A stretch of 10,888 nucleotides of DNA from CALESS01 sp964405455 (GTDB lineage Bacteria > Chloroflexota > Anaerolineae > Anaerolineales > Anaerolineaceae). The stretch spans positions 1-10,888 of the forward strand of contig CAYOOA010000071.1 of the NCBI GenBank assembly GCA_964405455.1. Direction: 5' to 3'. Of the stretch, positions 5,537 to 10,888 are shown piece after piece. A program made the translations under genes and the position numbers. Under the pieces are notes generated by a model that saw only the letters and a list, made by a program, of their open reading frames with translations, was not told where the DNA came from and searched no databases. Each line of letters begins with the position of its first letter. Position 1 is the stretch's first letter.

Positions 5537-6100
5537 ATGACTGTTCTTGTCACCATCGATCATCCCTGGAGCGGAAGTTTCAATTATGCCATCCTGCAGG
5601 CTGTCCTGCGTGGGTTGGAAGCTGCCGGCCATACGGCGGACGTGTTGGATTTGCAGGCCGAACAGTTCAACCCGGTTCTCTCCACCGCCGAGTTGGAGGT
5701 GTATCACGGCGGGAAATACTTGGATCCCAAAATTGGCGAATATCAACGCCGCGTGGAAGCTGCCCACCACCTGGTTTTCATTTTCCCCGTCTGGTGGGAG
5801 ACGATGCCCGCTCGCCTGAAGGGCTGGTTTGACCGGGTTTTCCTGCCGGACTGGGCTTTTGGCGAAGCGGATGCCCGCCCGCTGTTGACCCACATCCGCA
5901 CGGGTACCGCCATCACCACCATGGGCGCACCCAAAGCAGTGCACACCTCGGTGGAAGCCGCGCTGCTCAAGGGCACGCTGGAGATGGTTGGGGTGCAGCG
6001 CACCCGCTGGCTTAACATCTGCGAGGTGGGGGTAGTTTCCGCTGAAGCCCGGCAGGTCTTCCTGCAGCAGGTGGAGGAGTATTGCGCGGGGTTGGAGTAG
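5537..6100 (+). CDS. Flavodoxin-fold NAD(P)H dehydrogenase (quinone)-like protein
   Basis: 187 residues, the normal length for the Flavodoxin_2 family (NQO1, MdaB, KefF). Visible features are the first beta strand and FMN-phosphate loop, VLVTIDHPWSGSFNYAI (3-19); a second strand, HTADVLDL (32-39); AHHLVFIFPVWWETMPARLKGWFDRVF (76-102), the family signature in which PVWW lines the flavin site; and TAITTMGAPKAVH-type residues near 130 for the isoalloxazine-side loop. The expected reaction is two-electron reduction of quinones or similar electrophiles by NAD(P)H in the cytoplasm; the true substrate cannot be read from sequence. GAGG at 5526-5529 with a 7-base spacer supports the ATG at 5537. It starts 72 bases after the propeller gene with no terminator between, so the two may share a transcript, although nothing links their functions. 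Confidence 0.9.
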   Translation: MTVLVTIDHPWSGSFNYAILQAVLRGLEAAGHTADVLDLQAEQFNPVLSTAELEVYHGGKYLDPKIGEYQRRVEAAHHLVFIFPVWWETMPARLKGWFDRVFLPDWAFGEADARPLLTHIRTGTAITTMGAPKAVHTSVEAALLKGTLEMVGVQRTRWLNICEVGVVSAEARQVFLQQVEEYCAGLE

Positions 6101-6143
6101 GGGGAAGTGCCAACCTTTTTGTGGGTAGGATTGTATTAATAGT

Positions 6144-6155
6144 GTGAACGTTCAC
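6144..6155. promoter_or_regulatory. Perfect palindrome GTGAACGTTCAC upstream of the sigma factor gene
   Basis: A 12-bp perfect inverted repeat lies 19 bases before the sigma factor ATG and directly after a possible -10 (TATTAAT, 6134-6140). Its place at the expected start site suggests an operator. It has no T-run, so it is not a terminator. Confidence 0.5.
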
Positions 6156-6174
6156 CATAATCCCAGAGAGCAGT

Positions 6175-6735
6175 ATGTCTGAAGCAGAAGCCATCCGGCG
6201 GTTAAAGTCCGGCGATATTGGAGGCTTGGAATTGCTGGTCGCGCGCTATCAAGCCAAAGCGTTGCGGGTGGCATTCCTGGTCCTACAAGATGAACAATTG
6301 GCGGAGGATGTAGTCCAGGATACCTTTGTGCGTTTGTTTCAACACAGCCGCACCTATGATGACGCACGCCCTTTTGAGCCTTACCTGATGCGCAGCATCC
6401 TTAATGCAGCCTTGAACGCCGCCCAACCGAGTTCCATCCAGGCAGCCGGGGATGATGCTAACCTGGAACGGCTGGAACACTTGCTCGATCAGACCTCATC
6501 GCTGGAAGAAGAATCCGAGCGGCGTTCTCTGAGGGTGGAAATCTCAAAAGCCCTTCAGAAACTTCCACCCCGCCAGCGCGCTGTCATTGTCCAGCGTTAT
6601 TACCTGGAAATGAGTGAGCAGGAAATGGCTTACGAACTGAAAACCCCGCCAGGGACAATCAAGTGGTTGTTGCACCAGGCTCGTGCCCGATTACGCCAGA
6701 TGTTGCAGGCCAAAGGAGAGCATAAACATGAGTAA
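6175..6735 (+). CDS. ECF-type RNA polymerase sigma factor
   Basis: 186 residues with only regions 2 and 4, as in extracytoplasmic-function sigma factors. Region 2 spans about 17-82: LELLVARYQAKALRVAFLVL, then DEQLAEDVVQDTFVRLFQ (39-56), the polymerase-binding and -10 part, and ARPFEPYLMRSILNAALNA. A charged linker (95-118) follows. Region 4 runs from 125 to 178: ALQKLPPRQRAVIVQRYYLEMSEQEMA, then PPGTIKWLLHQARARLRQML, the -35-binding helix-turn-helix. Upstream are only a weak AGAG and the palindrome at 6144-6155. Its last codons overlap the start of the next gene by 8 nt (ATGAGTAA), the usual arrangement of a sigma factor with its membrane anti-sigma partner. The trigger and regulon are unknown. 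Confidence 0.93.
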   Translation: MSEAEAIRRLKSGDIGGLELLVARYQAKALRVAFLVLQDEQLAEDVVQDTFVRLFQHSRTYDDARPFEPYLMRSILNAALNAAQPSSIQAAGDDANLERLEHLLDQTSSLEEESERRSLRVEISKALQKLPPRQRAVIVQRYYLEMSEQEMAYELKTPPGTIKWLLHQARARLRQMLQAKGEHKHE

Positions 6736-8737
6736 GTCATCCCGTCGCCAAATTCTGGATGAGGTTGCTCGCGACCACGTCTCTTCCGATATCGATCTTC
6801 TGCCTGGCATTGCTGCTCGCATCTCACAAAAAGGAATAACTCACATGAATGCCAGACGAAAATTCTTATGGACCGTAATCTGGGCGCTGATTGGCCTGGC
6901 GGTTGTTTCTACCACGACCTACGCGCTCTACAACTTGTTTTTTGACCCCGGCTTGCAAGCCGTCCAGGATGCCGGCCTGGGAACGAAGCCCGAATTGACC
7001 GCCCTACCCACCCTGTTGCCTACCCCGACCGCCATCCCCACCCAAATACCATTGGATGAGTGGACGCAGTCAAAAAATGGAGTCACCTTGCGCCTTGATT
7101 CACTTTCTCTGAGCGAGATGGGCACCCGTATGGAATTTACTGTGTATGGGCTGACAATTGGCAGGAGCCTGGACTTGCCGCAGGTGAAATATATTGGCGC
7201 ACAAATAGAGCAGGAGCGCGGAAAAAGCCTGAGCCTTGTGCAGCAGGGAGATGCCCTGGCCGGAACTTTTGTTTCCTATCAGATATTGCGCCAGGGCGTG
7301 GTGAATCACCAGGTGGATGTGGCTATCTCCATCCCACTGCTCGGACAGGATGGTCAACCATTGACGACCTTCGATTATTCGTTGATGGCTGTTCCGGTTT
7401 CCCAGGTTCAGCTTCCCGGCCAGCAAACCTATTCCGTTCGCTACAACGGCCAGGAATTGACTGTCCCGCAAGTCGTCATCTCACCTCAAACTACCCGGGC
7501 CCTCGTCTGCCTGGAAGATGCGCTGAATCCATCTGCCTGGAAGGTCTCTCAGGCCGGCTTGGCCTGGCTGGACAACACAGGACAGCCCACACAGCCTGCC
7601 ATAACAGATTTTATTGCGGCTGCCGGCCAGGATGATTGTTACTTCTTGACCTTCGAAACTCCAAAACGTACGGATGAGGGAGTACTTCAACTGGCGATCC
7701 ATGAAATAGTGGATAGTGAAGGAAACACCCGGGCCGGTCAATGGGAATTTTATGTGGACCTGCCGGGCTCGAATTCCACCTCCAGCTCAATGGCTCCCCT
7801 AGCTGCTGAGACGATTGCCAATCTGACGGCTACCCTCCACTGGGCGTATGCTGACACCAATCGGGCTGCCTTTGAAGTGAAATTTGAAAATTGGCGGCCG
7901 GAGTATGCCCTGGGCAATATTCTTGGGACGGATGCCGAAGGAAACCCGCTAGGTTATGGGTACGGCATACCGGTGAATTCTGATGATGCCAGCCTGGCGA
8001 TCATTCTTTTCACACCAGATAACCCGGCCTACTGGCAGGGGGATCAGGTTGAATTGAACCTCGAAATACAGGTGATCGCCGACCCGAAGTTCACGACACC
8101 TATGGCGGCCTTTCACTTCAACCTGGATTTGCCGGTTTATCCAGGCTTGACCATCGAACCTGCATCCTCGGTGACTACCAATGGAATTGAGATGCGGCTT
8201 GAGAAAATAGTGATGAGCCCATCCTACAGCCAGGTTACCCTGTGTTACCAAAAACCGACCCATACGGGCAATAGCGATTGGGGTATTTTTTACAACAATG
8301 TATCCCTCCATCTGGGGAATTACACGGTTCCAATGGATCAGTATGTCCTTCTGGCGGACGCTGATTACGAGATGAAAAAGCCGGGCGGTTTTCAGCTTCC
8401 TGAAGGCATGGGTCGCTGCGTGGAGATTGGTTTCCCAATCGGCCATCGCAACCAGGCCGCCCCGTCCACTTTCAAATTAAGTATTCCCTCCCTGCAACTC
8501 TCCATTCCGGAAATGATTGCAGATGCTGATATTGCAGCGGCCAATCAAAAATTAGCCGCCGAAGGATTGGAATTTTCATATTCTGTATCCTCCAACAGTA
8601 ATGGTGGGGCGGCTGGTCCCGTCATCTTGAAAAAGCCGGATGCCATGTCGGATACGGATGCCATCAATCGACTGTATGCTGCCCTGGGCTATGTTTGTCC
8701 TGGCCCCTGGGAATTTGAGCTGACCGTTACACCTTAA
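6728..8737 (+). CDS. Membrane-anchored anti-sigma/sensor-like protein with tandem extracytoplasmic repeats
   Basis: 669 residues from the ATG at 6728, chosen because AAAGGAGAG (6713-6720) lies 7 bases upstream and the start overlaps the sigma stop; an upstream in-frame ATG at 6683 would lie deep in the sigma gene. Residues 1-45 are a short basic cytoplasmic part (RRQILDEVARD, LLPGIAARIS) without the HxxxCxxC zinc anti-sigma motif. Residues 46-67 form a transmembrane helix. FFDPGLQAVQDAGL follows, then a P/T-rich stalk (93-108). The outer part seems to hold four related beta domains starting near 117 (NGVTLRLDSLSLS), 240 (NGQELTVPQVVIS), 365 (NLTATLHWAY) and 485 (NGIEMRLEKIVMS), spaced 120-125 residues. 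This plan recalls DUF4179/DUF5643-type sigma regulators, but much longer. It probably restrains the upstream sigma factor until an outside signal is sensed; this is inferred from position. Confidence 0.8.
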   Translation: MSKSSRRQILDEVARDHVSSDIDLLPGIAARISQKGITHMNARRKFLWTVIWALIGLAVVSTTTYALYNLFFDPGLQAVQDAGLGTKPELTALPTLLPTPTAIPTQIPLDEWTQSKNGVTLRLDSLSLSEMGTRMEFTVYGLTIGRSLDLPQVKYIGAQIEQERGKSLSLVQQGDALAGTFVSYQILRQGVVNHQVDVAISIPLLGQDGQPLTTFDYSLMAVPVSQVQLPGQQTYSVRYNGQELTVPQVVISPQTTRALVCLEDALNPSAWKVSQAGLAWLDNTGQPTQPAITDFIAAAGQDDCYFLTFETPKRTDEGVLQLAIHEIVDSEGNTRAGQWEFYVDLPGSNSTSSSMAPLAAETIANLTATLHWAYADTNRAAFEVKFENWRPEYALGNILGTDAEGNPLGYGYGIPVNSDDASLAIILFTPDNPAYWQGDQVELNLEIQVIADPKFTTPMAAFHFNLDLPVYPGLTIEPASSVTTNGIEMRLEKIVMSPSYSQVTLCYQKPTHTGNSDWGIFYNNVSLHLGNYTVPMDQYVLLADADYEMKKPGGFQLPEGMGRCVEIGFPIGHRNQAAPSTFKLSIPSLQLSIPEMIADADIAAANQKLAAEGLEFSYSVSSNSNGGAAGPVILKKPDAMSDTDAINRLYAALGYVCPGPWEFELTVTP

Positions 8738-8755
8738 ATGCTGAAGGGTCCCTTT

Positions 8756-8795
8756 CAGGTATCAGAAATCCACCAGGTTTCTGATACCTGTTTTT
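8756..8795 (+). terminator. Intrinsic terminator after the sigma/partner operon
   Basis: CAGGTATCAGAAA (8756-8768) pairs perfectly over 13 bp with TTTCTGATACCTG (8778-8790), loop TCCACCAGG, followed directly by T5 (8791-8795). It lies 18 bases after the stop codon. Confidence 0.92.
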
Positions 8796-8799
8796 AAGG

Positions 8800-8805
8800 T
8801 ACAAT
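8800..8805 (+). promoter_or_regulatory. Putative -10 box of the GNAT gene
   Basis: TACAAT begins 4 bases after the terminator T-run and 29 bases before the ATG. No good -35 is seen; the upstream 17 bases fall into the terminator stem. The same hexamer serves the serine dehydratase gene. Confidence 0.4.
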
Positions 8806-8833
8806 ATTCCCATCTTTTCACAAGGATCCCCCC

Positions 8834-9973
8834 ATGTCCCTTGAAATCCGAGAAGTAACCACCCTGCGCGAACTGCGCGCTTTCATCCGCTTTCCCCTTT
8901 CACTCTACCGAAACCACCCCTGCTACGTCCCCGCCCTGTTCATGGACGAAATGAACACCCTGCGCAAGGACAAAAACGCCGCCTTTGAGCACTGCCAGGC
9001 GCGTTACTGGCTGGCCTACCGGGATGGCAAGATCGTCGGCCGGGTGGCGGCCATCCACAACCGCCGGCATATTGAAAAGTGGAACCAGCCCTACCTGCGT
9101 TTTGGCTGGCTGGATTTCGTGGATGATCCCGCCGTTTCCACCGCCCTGCTGGGGCAGGTGGAGGAGTGGGCGCGCTCGCTCGGCCTGACCGCCGTGCACG
9201 GCCCGCTTGGCTTCACCGATATGGACCGCGAGGGCATGCTCATCGAGGGCTTTGATGAGGTGGGGACGCTGGCCACACTCTACAATTACCCCTACTATCC
9301 CGCCCACCTGGAAAAGCTGGGTTACGCCAAGGATACGGATTGGATGGAGTACCAGATCACCCTGCCGGAAAAACCGGATGAACGGGTGGAGCGGGCCGTG
9401 GAAATCCTCCAGCGGCGCTACAAGCTGCGCATGTTGAAGGTGAAACGAAAAAAAGAATTATTGGACGTGGCCTTGGATATCTTCCACCTGCTGGACGATG
9501 AATACAAAAACCTGTACGGCACGGTGCCGATGTCCGAGCGGCAGATGCAGAGCTACATCGACCAGTATTTCGGTCTTGTCATCCCCTCCTTCGTGCCGGT
9601 GGTATTTGATGAGAATAACAAAATGGTGGCGGTCGGGATCGCCTTCCCTTCCTTCTCCAGGGCCCTGCAGAAAAGCCGCGGGGAGTTGTTTCCCTTTGGT
9701 TTCATCCACCTGCTGCGGGCGATGAAGAAAAACGACCTGGCCGACCTGTACCTGGTTGCCATCCGCTCCGATTTCCAGGGCAAGGGCGTCAACGCCCTGT
9801 TGATGAACCAGGTGATCAAGGCCATGCGCGAGTTTGGCATTAAGAAGGTCGAATCCAACCCGGAACTGGAAACCAACGATGCCGTACGCAGCCAGTGGCG
9901 CACGTTTGACGCCCGCCAGCACAAGCGCCGGCGCTGCTTTATCAAGCACCTCGATCATGCTCAGCCTGCATGA
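8834..9973 (+). CDS. Double-GNAT-fold, YghO-like putative N-acyltransferase
   Basis: 379 residues. The N-terminal half has GNAT-like strands (ARYWLAYRDGKIVGRVAAIHNRRH, 56-79) and a family signature: LRFGWLDFVDD, EEWARSLGLTAVHGPLGFTDMDREGMLIEGFD and YNYPYYPAHLEKLGYAKDTDW (88-170). The C-terminal half (from ~250) has PVVFDENNKMVAVGIAFPS and LYLVAIRSDFQGKGVNALLMNQVIKAM (306-331), where QGKGVNA fits the acyl-CoA pyrophosphate loop (Q/RxxGxG/A). The layout resembles the uncharacterised E. coli YghO group. Substrate and reaction are unknown; acyl transfer from a CoA donor is inferred from fold only. AAGGA at 8823-8827 lies 6-7 bases before the ATG. It follows a strong terminator, so it opens a new transcription unit, and its 3' end overlaps the DUF1801 gene. 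Confidence 0.85.
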   Translation: MSLEIREVTTLRELRAFIRFPLSLYRNHPCYVPALFMDEMNTLRKDKNAAFEHCQARYWLAYRDGKIVGRVAAIHNRRHIEKWNQPYLRFGWLDFVDDPAVSTALLGQVEEWARSLGLTAVHGPLGFTDMDREGMLIEGFDEVGTLATLYNYPYYPAHLEKLGYAKDTDWMEYQITLPEKPDERVERAVEILQRRYKLRMLKVKRKKELLDVALDIFHLLDDEYKNLYGTVPMSERQMQSYIDQYFGLVIPSFVPVVFDENNKMVAVGIAFPSFSRALQKSRGELFPFGFIHLLRAMKKNDLADLYLVAIRSDFQGKGVNALLMNQVIKAMREFGIKKVESNPELETNDAVRSQWRTFDARQHKRRRCFIKHLDHAQPA

Positions 9974-10427
9974 ATTCGAACAGCATTTCAGTTACCTCGA
10001 TCCCGCCCTGCTGGAGATCGTGATTGAACTGCGCAATATCGTCGCCGAACTGGCGCCGCAGGCCACCGAGCGCATCCTGCGCTCCGGCCTGAGCTACCAT
10101 GATGCCGCTCGCGGCGGGCCGGTCAGCGGTTGCATCTGCGGCATGCTCTTCGAGCGCGACGCCGTCCGCCTGACCTTCAACCTGGGGGCCTTCCTGCCGG
10201 ACCCGGCCCGCCTGCTCCAGGCCGACCAGGGCCGCCTGGCCAAGCGCTTTGTTCTCCTCCGTTCCTATGACGCTGCCCCCTGGGATGACTTGCGCGCCCT
10301 GATGGCCGCCGCCATCCAGCTTGACCCGCATCAATTGTCCAATGAGGACGTGGAAAACGTGCGGCTCGGTTCCCTCTCCCGGTCTTTGAAAGAATCGGGG
10401 CCGCACAGCGACCCCGCAAGGGAGTGA
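9957..10427 (+). CDS. DUF1801-domain protein
   Basis: 156 residues from the ATG at 9957. The residues encoded upstream of it in the same frame are low-complexity out-of-frame shadow of the GNAT gene and do not fit the family. The DUF1801 pattern is seen in ALLEIVIELRNIVAELAPQATERILRSGLSYHD (17-49), the GGPVSGCICGMLFERDAVRLTFNLGAFLPDP stretch (53-83) and LAKRFVLLRSYDAAPWDDLRALMAAAIQL (94-122). Proteins with this alpha/beta domain are small, cytoplasmic and of unknown biochemical function, often annotated YdhG-like. The start overlaps the GNAT gene by 17 nt and no clear Shine-Dalgarno precedes it, so translation is probably coupled to the upstream gene. The last ~25 residues (SRSLKESGPHSDPARE) are a loose polar tail. 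Confidence 0.8.
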   Translation: MLSLHEFEQHFSYLDPALLEIVIELRNIVAELAPQATERILRSGLSYHDAARGGPVSGCICGMLFERDAVRLTFNLGAFLPDPARLLQADQGRLAKRFVLLRSYDAAPWDDLRALMAAAIQLDPHQLSNEDVENVRLGSLSRSLKESGPHSDPARE

Positions 10428-10453
10428 GGGTCGGCTCACGTGCACTTAAGATC

Positions 10454-10486
10454 GCTCCGGTCTCCAGACCGAGAGCAATTTCTTTA
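10454..10486 (+). terminator. Probable terminator hairpin after the DUF1801 gene
   Basis: GCTC-CGGTC (10454-10462) pairs with GACCG-A-GAGC (10467-10476) around a TCCA loop with one bulged A, followed by AATTTCTTTA. The T-run is impure, so termination may be partial. It starts 27 bases after the stop codon. Confidence 0.4.
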
Positions 10487-10598
10487 CGCACGCACCCCGT
10501 ACGGGGCGCACGGTCAGGTCTGGAAGGTGTTTTGCGAAGACCGTCGTAATTAGAAAAGCCTTTTTATGGGCGCAACCTCTCTGCGTTTATAAGTGGTT

Positions 10599-10888
10599 TT
10601 ACTTCCCCCAATAATTCAAAAACAAATCTTCGCGCACAAAAATCAACCCGACCGCATCCCGGTAGGCCAGGCGGTAGCCCTTGATCATTCCAGCGTCGGC
10701 GTCCCGGTAAAATTGCTGGTTGAGTTCAAATTCCTGCGGGTCAATCCCGATCATACCGGGCTGTAGATAGTCGTTGATGCGCTGTTGAAGCAGGAGCAGG
10801 GCGCCGAAATTATTCTGCTGGATGTAATCATAGTCCAGCAAGTCGTAGCTGTTGACGATCACCCAGCCAGGCTCGCCTGGAACATACA
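10599..10888 (-). CDS. C-terminal end of an unidentified protein (5' end outside window)
   Basis: The frame is open from the right edge to a TAA at plus-strand 10601-10599, giving at least 96 residues. A GTG at 10862 could start an 87-residue protein, but codons upstream of it still read sensibly (YVPGEPGWVIVNSYDLL), so a longer gene is more likely. The sequence mixes beta-like stretches (WVIVNSYDLL, YRLAYRDAVGLIFVRED) with an amphipathic helix (FGALLLLQQRINDYL). This recalls the soluble C-terminal end of polytopic ArnT/PMT-like glycosyltransferases, where 'P.WVV.NS.D' and 'GY.LVYR...VFVR' patterns occur. That is a weak, memory-based impression; the transmembrane part, if any, lies beyond the window. 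The gene converges on the DUF1801 gene. Confidence 0.5.
   Translation of the reverse strand, partial: YVPGEPGWVIVNSYDLLDYDYIQQNNFGALLLLQQRINDYLQPGMIGIDPQEFELNQQFYRDADAGMIKGYRLAYRDAVGLIFVREDLFLNYWGK

Noticed and set aside
5204..5944. 246-codon minus-strand open frame across the propeller and flavodoxin-fold genes
   Set aside because: Runs through two well-supported genes and has no recognisable motif; shadow of GC-rich coding.
6683..6727. Upstream ATG adding 15 residues to the sigma regulator
   Set aside because: It lies inside region 4 of the sigma gene, has no ribosome binding site, and the added residues are out-of-frame sigma sequence; the ATG at 6728 has AAAGGAGAG in place.
9834..9956. 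Upstream ATG adding 41 residues to the DUF1801 protein
   Set aside because: The extra residues are an out-of-frame reading of the GNAT gene and lie outside the DUF1801 domain.
10495..10506. CCCCGTACGGGG as a terminator
   Set aside because: The perfect palindrome leaves at most a 4-base loop with 4 G-C pairs and no T-run on either strand; kept only as part of the structured stretch.

Overview
The window looks like a chromosomal stretch of a Chloroflexota bacterium, most likely class Anaerolineae. This is inferred from gene style: PadR next to a permease-prefix membrane protein, a zinc-ribbon/beta-propeller protein, an ECF sigma factor with a giant repeat-bearing partner, and short leaders with good -10 boxes. 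There is no rRNA or other phylogenetic marker. Most genes are GC-rich and look housekeeping or accessory. The sigma/partner pair at 6175-8737 appears by eye to be less GC-biased than its neighbours.

Left edge (1-461): the 3' end of a probably secreted protein, then a previously hidden, broken start of a EutN/CcmL-type microcompartment vertex protein. It has a good ribosome binding site, a one-base frameshift at an A-run and no C-terminal half. A terminator hairpin able to work on both strands and a short degenerate repeat tract follow. Minus-strand operon (462-1711): a PadR repressor and a six-helix membrane protein, translationally coupled by an ATGA overlap, read from a near-consensus promoter covered by two overlapping palindromes, a convincing autoregulatory operator.

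Middle (1908-6100): a two-CBS-domain protein with a textbook terminator, a single-chain iron-sulphur L-serine dehydratase that seems to be leaderless, a membrane protein joining a zinc ribbon to an extracytoplasmic PQQ-like propeller, and a flavodoxin-fold NAD(P)H:quinone oxidoreductase-like protein. These look like single-gene or loosely linked units, not one pathway.

Right part (6175-10427): an ECF sigma factor preceded by a perfect 12-bp palindrome and overlapping by 8 nt a 669-residue single-pass membrane protein. That protein's outer part appears to be four tandem ~122-residue beta domains; it is the likely anti-sigma/sensor. Next come a strong terminator, a double-GNAT YghO-like protein and an overlapping DUF1801 protein. 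A structured intergenic stretch follows, and the window closes with the C-terminal end of a minus-strand gene running off the right edge.

I did not find a complete novel defence or mobile system. The best leads are the EutN/CcmL relic and the sigma factor with its four-repeat partner.
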